From assembly GCA_937960725.1 (NCBI GenBank), contig CALGOY010000174.1:1-10550 (forward strand): a stretch of 10,550 bases of DNA, written 5' to 3'. The number at the start of each line of letters is the position of its first letter. Position 1 is the first letter of the stretch. The notes beneath the pieces are model-generated. The model saw only the letters and a program-made list of their open reading frames with translations, did not search any database and was not told where the DNA came from. Position numbers and translations under genes: made by a program. The stretch comes from an uncultured Bacillota bacterium. Lineage in GTDB: Bacteria; Bacillota; Clostridia; Caldicoprobacterales; UBA3941. Positions 1-5,854 of the stretch are shown here, in pieces.

Positions 1-294
1 GCATTTTTGATCATCATTTTCGGTACGATCGCATCCGTATTGATCGCTTTTCCACACCTCTACTATAGGTTCTAAACGGCATACGCCTATACAACCTGTT
101 TGAGTTACAGTTACATTTTGAAGATTTCTTTTCTTAACCTCTTCTACAAAGGCAAGTAGTACAGGTCTTGCACCTGCAGCAATACCGCAAGTACCCATTC
201 CCACTACTACTCGAGTGCCTTTTCTCTCTTTCCTTAGATTAACGGACTCTAAGGTCCTCTGTCTTATTTCTTCAAGTTCTTTCAAGGATTTCAT
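1..294 (-). CDS. (2Fe-2S) ferredoxin-like hydrogenase subunit, HydD/HndB type (partial, 3' end outside window)
   Basis: The first 98 codons of a thioredoxin-fold (2Fe-2S) ferredoxin-like protein are visible, and the rest lies beyond base 1. It starts at ATG 294, one base after the stop of the upstream ATPase gene, with GGAGG at 306-310 inside that gene's last codons. The region from about residue 27 to 80 reads like HydD/HndB subunits of NAD(P)-linked [FeFe] hydrogenases: a GTCGIAAGA segment (Cys36) and TGCIGVC (Cys68, Cys72). Only three cysteines fall in the motif positions, so cluster binding by this subunit is uncertain. In this family the protein is an accessory electron-transfer subunit encoded before the NuoF-like and catalytic subunits, which should follow off-window. 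The last 18 or so visible residues, after PIVEV, do not resemble what I expect of the family. Confidence 0.85.
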   Translation of the reverse strand, partial: MKSLKELEEIRQRTLESVNLRKERKGTRVVVGMGTCGIAAGARPVLLAFVEEVKKRNLQNVTVTQTGCIGVCRLEPIVEVWKSDQYGCDRTENDDQKC

Positions 295-295
295 A

Positions 296-847
296 TTAAT
301 CTACACCTCCATTGATTTCCTCTAGGCCCTCATCAATATAGGATCTTATCCAATCAATCACATCAGGGTGTTCTATAGGTATTCCCGTTATTTTATCCCG
401 TATTTTCCTAGTATCCAGCGTAAATAGACCATGATTGGTTTTGTGAACGTATACGATATCGATACAGGGGTTGCAGACAATAACCGCAATCAAAGTTTCT
501 GCTAAATTGCCAAAAGGTGGGCGATCTACATGGCTTAAGATAAAATTTGCTTCAATACAAGTTCCCACGTTCAACCTGGATCTAATGCTAAAACTTCCCC
601 CACATCTTTCAGCAGCAGCTTTAAACAGCGGAAGTCCCAGCCCGACCTTTCGGGTCGTTCTTGTAGTATAGAAAGGGTCTGTTACTTTGTCTATAGTTTG
701 ACTTTCTATTCCCTTTCCATTATCTGAAATTTTAATAGTTAACCAGTCTTTTTCCTCATCCTCTATAACCGATATCTCTACTACCGTAGCCTTAGCATTA
801 ATCGAGTTCTGAACTAAGTCAAGGATGTGTAAAGACAAATCCTGCAT
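296..847 (-). CDS. GHKL-fold ATPase (HATPase_c), hydrogenase operon accessory protein
   Basis: This is a 183-residue protein with a histidine-kinase-type ATP-binding domain and no dimerisation/phosphoacceptor domain. The N-box starts almost at the N-terminus (LDLVQNSINAKA, residues 9-20, with Asn14). The G1 box DNGKGI is at 42-47, a TTRKVGLGLPLFK lid/G2 segment at 64-76, and GTCIEA at 95-100. Residues from about 104 to 183 form a C-terminal part that I do not recognise. Translation starts at ATG 847 two bases after the hydC-like stop, with an AGAGG Shine-Dalgarno overlapping the end of that gene. Genes of this type often sit between the NuoE-like and HydD-like genes of Clostridia hydrogenase operons. 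The function is not established from sequence; a regulatory protein kinase or an ATP-dependent assembly role are both possible. Confidence 0.88.
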   Translation of the reverse strand: MQDLSLHILDLVQNSINAKATVVEISVIEDEEKDWLTIKISDNGKGIESQTIDKVTDPFYTTRTTRKVGLGLPLFKAAAERCGGSFSIRSRLNVGTCIEANFILSHVDRPPFGNLAETLIAVIVCNPCIDIVYVHKTNHGLFTLDTRKIRDKITGIPIEHPDVIDWIRSYIDEGLEEINGGVD

Positions 848-849
848 AC

Positions 850-1338
850 TTAATCCTCTTTATATTTATCTAAGATCTCCTTTATATCTTCTGGAACTAG
901 ACGACCGTATACATCATCGTTGATCATTATAACAGGCGCAAGTCCACATGCTCCCAAACATCTGGTAGCTTCCAATGTAAATTTGCCATCTTCTGTAGTA
1001 TCGCCTACTTCTATGCCTAAGTTCTTAGCAAGCTCATCAAGTACAGCCTGAGCTCCTTTTACATAACATGCAGTACCCAAGCATACTCCAATTGTGTATT
1101 TCCCTTTGGGTTTAAGAGTAAACTGAGAGTAGAATGTCGCAACTCCATATATATCGGTAATTGGAATATCTAACTGCTCAGCAATATATTTTTGGACTTC
1201 TAAAGAAAGGCAGCCAAATATTTCTTGAGCGTGATGGAGTATCGGCATTAGGGGGCCTTCCTTACCCTTATATTCATCAATAACCTTCTGCAAAGCTTCA
1301 AATTTTTCCTTGTCCTGTTCTAAAACAGAGATAGACAT
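850..1338 (-). CDS. NuoE-like (2Fe-2S) subunit of NAD(P)-linked [FeFe] hydrogenase (HydC/HndA type)
   Basis: This 162-residue protein matches the complex I 24 kDa (NuoE) family in length and layout. A helical N-terminal region (about 10-80, with the conserved YGVATFYSQF at 64-73) precedes a thioredoxin-like (2Fe-2S) domain. The four expected ligands are visible: Cys86 and Cys91 (C-x4-C) and Cys127 and Cys131 (C-x3-C in TRCLGACG). In HydABC/Hnd hydrogenases this subunit passes electrons between the NuoF-like flavoprotein and the catalytic subunit in the cytoplasm. The neighbouring GHKL ATPase and HydD-like genes point to a hydrogenase rather than to complex I. I chose ATG 1338 because GGAGG lies 9 bases upstream. 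An in-frame TTG at 1344 would leave only 3 bases between the ribosome binding site and the start. It is the first gene of its operon, behind a promoter about 100 bases upstream. Confidence 0.93.
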   Translation of the reverse strand: MSISVLEQDKEKFEALQKVIDEYKGKEGPLMPILHHAQEIFGCLSLEVQKYIAEQLDIPITDIYGVATFYSQFTLKPKGKYTIGVCLGTACYVKGAQAVLDELAKNLGIEVGDTTEDGKFTLEATRCLGACGLAPVIMINDDVYGRLVPEDIKEILDKYKED

Positions 1339-1356
1339 GAACAATTCCCTCCTTCA

Positions 1357-1370
1357 TTTATGTGCATAAA
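1357..1370. promoter_or_regulatory. 14-bp palindrome in the hydC leader, candidate operator
   Basis: TTTATGTGCATAAA is a perfect inverted repeat lying between the predicted transcription start and the Shine-Dalgarno of the NuoE-like gene. It does not match the Rex consensus (TTGTTAA-N4-TTAACAA) that I would expect for a redox-controlled hydrogenase operon. Binding by any regulator is an inference from symmetry and position only. Confidence 0.3.
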
Positions 1371-1387
1371 ACAAACTTTATATATAA

Positions 1388-1400
1388 ATGCTAAAAGCAT
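1388..1400. promoter_or_regulatory. 13-bp inverted repeat in the hydC leader
   Basis: ATGCTAAAAGCAT has five-base arms around AAA. It lies 17 bases upstream (in the direction of transcription) of the TTTATGTGCATAAA palindrome and shares its ATG...CAT ends. It could be a second operator half or a chance event in AT-rich DNA. Confidence 0.2.
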
Positions 1401-1445
1401 ATTAAAAACAAAGTATATAGTTATAGTCAAAATAAATTCTCCACT

Positions 1446-1474
1446 ATTGTACCACATATATTTGATTTTGTCAT
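1446..1474 (-). promoter_or_regulatory. Predicted sigma-A promoter of the hydrogenase (hydC-like) operon
   Basis: On the minus strand ATGACA (1469-1474) and TACAAT (1446-1451) are separated by exactly 17 bases. Each differs from the consensus TTGACA/TATAAT by one base. Transcription would begin near 1439, giving an untranslated leader of about 100 bases before ATG 1338. That leader contains two small palindromes. The promoter separates the catalytic hydrogenase operon from the sensor-like cluster upstream. Confidence 0.6.
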
Positions 1475-1637
1475 TTTTTTAACGATATTTTTTATAAAAA
1501 AATTTTCTCTAATTATTTATGCAAATCTCCTCATTTTAAATATACAAACAATCATATAAGTAAGTATACATTAGTAAGTATATAATATCAAATATACAAT
1601 ATTTTTACATATATAATATTTTAACTATAACCAGCTA
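1475..1637. repeat. Very AT-rich spacer with a short direct repeat
   Basis: The spacer between the PHP gene stop and the hydrogenase promoter is extremely A/T rich. AGTAAGTATA occurs twice, at 1559-1568 and 1573-1582 (14-base period). I see no open reading frame, tRNA or convincing terminator hairpin in it. The PHP gene ends in tandem stops (TAA TAG), and read-through from it into the hydrogenase operon cannot be excluded. Confidence 0.4.
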
Positions 1638-2330
1638 TTAACCTTTTAAATAATTCAAAACTTCTGCCACCGAATAATCTGCAACATCTATGAAGCATTC
1701 CCTCTCTAAAATTTGGCCTAAAGAGTGGGCATCCGAAGAATGAATATAGCTCATTTGGGGATATTTGGCTGCAAGATAGCCGTAATCTTGAGAAATTTCT
1801 AACATTCTAAATCCCAAGTCCGGCGGTATAAATCCTAATTGGGAAAGTATGCTATAAGAAGGGCGATCGACATGAGCCGGTACTACTACTCCTGAGTATT
1901 TACGTACTTTTTCTACTAGCTCATCAATAGCCATATCTACTGATGATATTAGCAGTTCCTCCCTATCCCCTATTACTTCGTCTAGTTCATTCATTATATA
2001 TTGATGTCCGAAAACTTCCGGTTTATTTAAAATTTTAGTAAGATGACGCCTTATAATGCCATCGAAGTGAATTAACTTATCTAAATCATCAAAATAACAA
2101 AGCAAATGAACTTCTTCCCGAGTCTGAACCTCCATTCCTGGTACTACCAAGAGCCTGTCCCCTGCAACTTTTATGACTGCCTCCACATTATCGCAGCTGT
2201 TGTGATCCGTTATGGCAATGGCATCCAAGCCCTTGATTAGAGCCATATTGACAATGTTATTGGGAGTCATATCGTCATCGGCACAGGGAGACAAGGCGGT
2301 GTGAATATGCAAATCGACGGCTATTATCAT
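1638..2330 (-). CDS. PHP-domain metal-dependent phosphoesterase
   Basis: This 230-residue protein of the PHP (polymerase and histidinol phosphatase) family carries the metal-binding motifs in order: DLHIHT (His8, His10), the ALSPCADDDMTP segment (12-23), AITDHN (Asp42, His43), PGMEV (Glu67), His75, PAHVDRPS (His153) and HSSDAHSLG (Asp200, His202). All expected ligand positions look intact, so an active di- or trinuclear-metal phosphoesterase is likely. The substrate cannot be read from the sequence. Translation starts at ATG 2330 with GGAGG 9 bases upstream, four bases after the DRTGG gene stop, so it is the last gene of the sensor-like cluster. A role in removing a phosphate or nucleotide signal made by the cluster is an inference. 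Confidence 0.9.
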   Translation of the reverse strand: MIIAVDLHIHTALSPCADDDMTPNNIVNMALIKGLDAIAITDHNSCDNVEAVIKVAGDRLLVVPGMEVQTREEVHLLCYFDDLDKLIHFDGIIRRHLTKILNKPEVFGHQYIMNELDEVIGDREELLISSVDMAIDELVEKVRKYSGVVVPAHVDRPSYSILSQLGFIPPDLGFRMLEISQDYGYLAAKYPQMSYIHSSDAHSLGQILERECFIDVADYSVAEVLNYLKG

Positions 2331-2334
2331 AGCT

Positions 2335-2685
2335 TTAATCCTCCGACGGAGAGCTTATTCCTAGGGAGTATAGCTTTCCAGCTAACTCGTAGGCTGAAGC
2401 TGACGATGAGAGCAGGACTACCCCTTCCTCTTCTGCCTTTTCAATGGTTTTATCATTTACTGGGATACTCTCTGGTATGATAATACAGGCAATGTCCAAC
2501 AAAGTGGCAACAGCTATGACATTAGTATGGGTTTGCACCGTAATCCACACTCCATTTTGTGGACCATGGGCCATCACCCAGCTTAGTAGATCACAACAAT
2601 AACCTGTACGAACCTCCTTGTCCAAAGCGTCCTCTCCTGCTAATACCTTCAAGTCCAATTTGTCAACAATGTCTCTTATAGTCAT
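2335..2685 (-). CDS. DRTGG-domain protein (second copy)
   Basis: This 116-residue protein consists of essentially one DRTGG-type domain, the fold also found in some phosphotransacetylases and near HPr kinase N-termini. Recognisable segments are MTIRDIVDKLDLKVLAGE at the N-terminus, a central CDLLSWVMA (31-39), a hydrophobic ATLLDIACIIIPE stretch, and EEEGVVLLSSSASAYELAGKLY near the end. It starts at ATG 2685, overlapping the hydrogenase stop by ATGA, with GGGGG 7 bases upstream, which implies translational coupling. It is a paralogue of the DRTGG protein at 4470-4826: the LLS...E..GKLY end and the DLxS centre are shared. The family's biochemical function is unknown; nucleotide or ligand binding is a guess. 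Confidence 0.85.
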   Translation of the reverse strand: MTIRDIVDKLDLKVLAGEDALDKEVRTGYCCDLLSWVMAHGPQNGVWITVQTHTNVIAVATLLDIACIIIPESIPVNDKTIEKAEEEGVVLLSSSASAYELAGKLYSLGISSPSED

Positions 2686-4043
2686 CGTTTATCCCCCTTT
2701 TCCCTCTCTCTTCCAGTTGGAATTTTTTCTGATAGCTCTATCATCTCCCGAGCTAATTCCTGCACCCGTTCCCTTAGTTCAAATATGCAGTCCAGCTCTG
2801 TCGCATCCCCTTGCACTATATCCTCTGCCAAGGTGCGGCAGCTAGGAGAACCGCACGAACCACAGTCAAGCCCTGGAAGGCGCTTATATATCCGATCCAT
2901 CTCTTCCATCTTCTTAATAGCTACAGAAAGATCCTCATCTAATTTCATTACCGGTTTGGGATAGATTTTTCCTTTCAAACTCCAATCGAAATTTTCGTAT
3001 ACCGGATCTAAATTTTTATCTGTTTTGTCAGGGACTCTCATTCCTCTTACTAATTTTTTTATTCTGATTTGAGCAACGAAGCTATTTTCGAATACCAAGG
3101 GGCCTCCAACACAGCCACCCACACAAGCCAGCCCTTCAAAAAATTCCAGGTCCGATAGTTTCCCATTCTCAATTTGCTCTAGCACATGGATTACGTTGTG
3201 AATTCCATTAACCGCCAAATAATTATCCGTCCCCAGCGCATGACTTTCACCGCCGGAGTTTGCCCAACCCACTCCAAGCAGCGTAGCTTTTTGTAGATCC
3301 GGCTTGGATTCTATCTTATTCAAACTAGCAGCTAAAGGACCATATATCTCTAAAATAGATATGGCCCCATCCACAGCCGACTTTTCGTCTCCTATGGGGT
3401 TTTTGATGCTGGTTACCTTAGCCGCACAGGGAGTAATAAAAAAAGCACCTACCTCATCTTCATCTACCCCATGCTTGCGGCAAAATTCCCGCTTGGCAAT
3501 TTGCGCTGCACATTCCATAGGAGATACAACGGGTAATATATTCTCTATAAGCTCTGGAAATCTCACCTGGATCAATCTTATGATAGCAGGACAAGCGGAA
3601 GATATCAAAGGCCAGGGTCCCTTCCATTGCCGAATTTGCTTTTTAGAAAATTCCGTTATATAATCCGCTCCCCTAGCCACTTCAAAGACATCATCAAATC
3701 CTAATCCTAACAATCCTTTAAGAACGCTATCTATACTTTTTAAATTTTTGAATTGACCGTATAGAGATGGCGCTGGAAGTGCAATCTTATATTTGAATCG
3801 ATGTATTGAATCTAAGGGGTCAGTCACTGCAACCTTTGCATGATAGGGACAGACTCGAATACATTCACCGCAGTCGATACACCGCTCAGGTATAATCCGC
3901 GCCTTTCCTTCCCTGACTCTAATAGCTTCAGTAGGACACCTTTTAATACAGTTGGTACAACCCATACATTTTTCTCTTTTCAGGGTAACCGAATGGTAAT
4001 ACTTTCGCAAACTTATCACCTTCTTACCATCAAATCTTCTCAC
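2682..4043 (-). CDS. Divergent [FeFe]-hydrogenase-like protein, putative sensory type (HydS-like)
   Basis: The 453-residue protein has three parts. Residues 20-70 hold two [4Fe-4S] ferredoxin motifs (Cys26/29/32/36 and Cys55/58/61/65). Residues from about 85 to 340 form an H-cluster domain. Residues 390-420 hold a further Fe-S motif (Cys394, 397, 402, 419, as in PF04060). The H-cluster ligands are kept: Cys151 (SSACP), Cys206 (TPCAAK) and Cys307/Cys311 (LACVGGC), plus Lys209. The cysteine normally just before the first ligand (TSCCP) is Ala150, the glutamate normally six residues after the L2 cysteine is Ser212, and the L2 methionine is Thr204. These changes resemble sensory (group C) enzymes and suggest slow turnover. 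No PAS domain follows. The start is GTG 4043, overlapping the upstream stop by GTGA; no strong ribosome binding site is seen, and GTG 4019 or a nearby TTG are alternatives. Confidence 0.9.
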   Translation of the reverse strand: MRRFDGKKVISLRKYYHSVTLKREKCMGCTNCIKRCPTEAIRVREGKARIIPERCIDCGECIRVCPYHAKVAVTDPLDSIHRFKYKIALPAPSLYGQFKNLKSIDSVLKGLLGLGFDDVFEVARGADYITEFSKKQIRQWKGPWPLISSACPAIIRLIQVRFPELIENILPVVSPMECAAQIAKREFCRKHGVDEDEVGAFFITPCAAKVTSIKNPIGDEKSAVDGAISILEIYGPLAASLNKIESKPDLQKATLLGVGWANSGGESHALGTDNYLAVNGIHNVIHVLEQIENGKLSDLEFFEGLACVGGCVGGPLVFENSFVAQIRIKKLVRGMRVPDKTDKNLDPVYENFDWSLKGKIYPKPVMKLDEDLSVAIKKMEEMDRIYKRLPGLDCGSCGSPSCRTLAEDIVQGDATELDCIFELRERVQELAREMIELSEKIPTGREREKGDKR

Positions 4044-4480
4044 AGGATAAAAGTGATTTCAAGCCGTGTCCCCTTTCCTACTTCAGACTGTATATCAAAT
4101 TCATCCGAACAGCGCTTTATGTTAGGCAAGCCCATACCCGCCCCAAACCCCAGTTCCCTCGCATGTTCGGATGCAGTAGAAAAACCTTCCTGCATTGCTT
4201 TTTCAATGTCCTCTATTCCAGGCCCCTGATCCTCGGCTATTATAGTTATCAGCTCAGGGTTGACTATAAGCTCTAAGCTGCCTCCTAAGGAATGAATCAC
4301 CAAGTTCATCTCCGCCTCATAGGCTGCAATAGCGGCTCGGCGTACCGTCGCCCCATCAACCCCTAGCTGTTTGAGTAATTTTTTTATATTGCTAGCAGCT
4401 TCCCCCGCAGTAGCAAAATTACCAGCTTCAATATAATATCGCTGCCTTATATTACCTCCATTTCCCTGTTTACTCGCCAT
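4040..4480 (-). CDS. RsbW-like GHKL ATP-binding protein (anti-sigma factor/serine kinase type)
   Basis: This 146-residue protein has the GHKL ATPase fold as in anti-sigma factor kinases. The N-box is AAYEAEMNLVIHS (52-64, with Glu55 and Asn59), G1 is EDQGPGI (83-89), the glycine-rich lid is GFGAGMGLP (111-119), and GKGT is at 135-138. Family members of this size act as serine kinases or anti-sigma factors; here no sigma factor or STAS partner is encoded nearby. The start ATG 4480 has GGGGAAG upstream and overlaps the DRTGG gene end by 11 bases. An in-frame upstream extension to 4528 would overlap that gene by about 60 bases and is not supported. Position beside a sensor-like hydrogenase suggests that it relays the redox or H2 signal (inference). 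Confidence 0.88.
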   Translation of the reverse strand: MASKQGNGGNIRQRYYIEAGNFATAGEAASNIKKLLKQLGVDGATVRRAAIAAYEAEMNLVIHSLGGSLELIVNPELITIIAEDQGPGIEDIEKAMQEGFSTASEHARELGFGAGMGLPNIKRCSDEFDIQSEVGKGTRLEITFIL

Positions 4481-4826
4481 CTTTTCTTCCCCGCAATCCT
4501 GCCTGATATAGTTTGCCACAGGCCTCAAATAATGTATAGTCTGTGCTCAAAAGAACAATATCCCGTTCAATTGCCATATCTATGATATCTTTAGTTGGTT
4601 TTTTGCCCCTAACAAAAACAATAGCTGAAACATCCAGCATTTCAGCTGTTCGTATGACTTGGGGATTTGTAAGCCCTGTAAGGAGCACAGTCTGCTCTTT
4701 TACAAAAGCAAGAACATCGCTCATCAGATCAGAACCGCAAGCATAGAGTACCTCCCTCTCCAGAGCCTTTTCTGACCCTACTATTAATTTACTCCCAAGC
4801 ACCTCTTTAATCTCCCGCACCTTCAA
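4470..4826 (-). CDS. DRTGG-domain protein (first copy)
   Basis: This 118-residue single-domain DRTGG-type protein begins MKVREIKEVLGSKLIVGSE, has a central CGSDLMSDVLAFV segment, a hydrophobic AEMLDVSAIVFVRGK strand region, and IVLLSTDYTLFEACGKLY near its end. The start is TTG 4826; AGGAGG lies 10 bases upstream and overlaps the stop codon of the SPOR gene, so translation is probably coupled. The next start is an in-frame GTG two codons later. It resembles the DRTGG protein at 2335-2685 throughout, and the two copies flank the ATPase and hydrogenase-like genes. No catalytic motif is visible. In Clostridia such proteins recur beside hydrogenase genes, but their role is unknown. Confidence 0.83.
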   Translation of the reverse strand: MKVREIKEVLGSKLIVGSEKALEREVLYACGSDLMSDVLAFVKEQTVLLTGLTNPQVIRTAEMLDVSAIVFVRGKKPTKDIIDMAIERDIVLLSTDYTLFEACGKLYQAGLRGRKDGE

Positions 4827-4840
4827 GTATAGATCTCCTC

Positions 4841-5779
4841 CTAGCCTTTGGTAATCTTCTCTATGTATTTCTTGAATTGAATGATCATATCGATATAATT
4901 ATACTTCATATTGGCAGAAATCGCCACCCTATCTGCTACATTTCCTTTTAAGATTTCGTCTATGTTATTTATCTGCGATTGATATAATTTTTGAAGCTCT
5001 TCTATAATTGGATTACCTTCATTCGTTGCTAGATATTCGCTGATCTTCCCCCGATGGCTTTCCAGCTCATCTCTAATTGCTTGTAATTTATTTATAGCCA
5101 TTTCGGCAGTTATCTTATTGGTATCCAAATCGCTTATTATATCTCCTAATTGAGAAAGCTTTTCATTCCATATCTGAAAGCTGGATTTTATTCCATCTAT
5201 TTTATCTCTAGTAGCTGTAATCTCCATATTAACCCCAGAACAGCTTATCCTATATATTTGACTTTCTACTTCTTGTTCCTTTAGCTGATTCTTGACCTGC
5301 TCGGCATCTTTTTCCGTAGTATATGCCATGGCCAATACTCGAAAATAGTCATCTTCTATTATATATCCCGCTCCTCCTTTTCGTTTTATCTCTTGTGCCA
5401 ACAAATTAGCGTTGTCGATGCCGTTAAATGCACCCACCTGTATTGCAAAATAATTTATTGGCTCAATTTTTAGATCCTCAGTAAGCCTTCCATCGCTATT
5501 TCCCTGATTATTCCCATCTTCTTTGTCAGATTCGGGTAAAACAAACTCTAGCTCCTCCCTATCCTCTTGAGCTTGCTTATCATTTATATCTGCACCTATC
5601 TCATTTGAACCATCTGACCTCGCATCCTTGGCCAATATCGGACCTATTATATTGCTTATATACCTGCCCACTGCCCCCGCTGATATAAAATAAATCCCGC
5701 CAAACAACAGTAAACCTATGCAAAGTATAAAAAAATACCGCCTGCGGCTTCTGGATCTCCTTATTCTTGAATAACGCAT
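4841..5779 (-). CDS. Membrane-anchored SPOR-domain protein
   Basis: The 312-residue protein starts with an Arg-rich cytoplasmic stretch (1-14) and one transmembrane helix (about 15-35), which predicts an extracellular C-terminal part. An acidic, low-complexity linker (51-106) leads to a SPOR-type domain (about 107-178, INYFAIQVGAFNG to IYRI), followed by a helical, probably coiled-coil region (190-310). SPOR domains bind denuded peptidoglycan glycan strands at division or spore septa, so a cell-envelope role is likely. I chose ATG 5779 because AAGGGGAG lies about 10 bases upstream; the earlier in-frame ATG 5824 has no ribosome binding site. It lies 14 bases before the first DRTGG gene and may simply be co-transcribed with the hydrogenase-type cluster. 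The function of this particular protein is unknown. Confidence 0.85.
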   Translation of the reverse strand: MRYSRIRRSRSRRRYFFILCIGLLLFGGIYFISAGAVGRYISNIIGPILAKDARSDGSNEIGADINDKQAQEDREELEFVLPESDKEDGNNQGNSDGRLTEDLKIEPINYFAIQVGAFNGIDNANLLAQEIKRKGGAGYIIEDDYFRVLAMAYTTEKDAEQVKNQLKEQEVESQIYRISCSGVNMEITATRDKIDGIKSSFQIWNEKLSQLGDIISDLDTNKITAEMAINKLQAIRDELESHRGKISEYLATNEGNPIIEELQKLYQSQINNIDEILKGNVADRVAISANMKYNYIDMIIQFKKYIEKITKG

Positions 5780-5806
5780 GTGCCTTCTCTCCCCTTTTCG
5801 AAGTGT

Positions 5807-5812
5807 ATTATA
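5807..5812 (-). promoter_or_regulatory. Possible -10 box for the SPOR/sensor cluster operon
   Basis: A perfect TATAAT lies on the minus strand about 28 bases upstream of ATG 5779. No good -35 hexamer is found at 16-18 bases, so the promoter is only tentative, but it is the best candidate for transcription of the six-gene cluster. Confidence 0.35.
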
Positions 5813-5854
5813 GTACCTGTCCATTTTATAATTATGGTAGTTTTTTTTAAATTA

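Noticed and set aside
1345..1520. Rex operator upstream of the hydrogenase operon
   Set aside because: No TTGTTAA-N4-TTAACAA-like sequence is present; the best palindromes have different half sites.
1559..1582. CRISPR-like or iteron repeat
   Set aside because: Only two copies of a 10-base unit in very AT-rich sequence, which is not an array.
1600..1650. Possible terminator after the PHP gene
   Set aside because: Only weak, broken pairing around the stop codons and no clear GC stem. AT-rich DNA produces such pairs by chance.
3304..4229. Plus-strand open reading frames across the hydrogenase-like gene
   Set aside because: They lie opposite a gene with clear Fe-S motifs and show no recognisable domains.
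4481..4528. N-terminal extension of the RsbW-like ATPase to 4528
   Set aside because: It would overlap the DRTGG gene by about 60 bases and add residues not typical of the family. ATG 4480 has its own Shine-Dalgarno.
5780..5824. N-terminal extension of the SPOR protein to ATG 5824
   Set aside because: No ribosome binding site precedes 5824, whereas ATG 5779 has AAGGGGAG at good spacing. The extension would also run through the only plausible -10 box.
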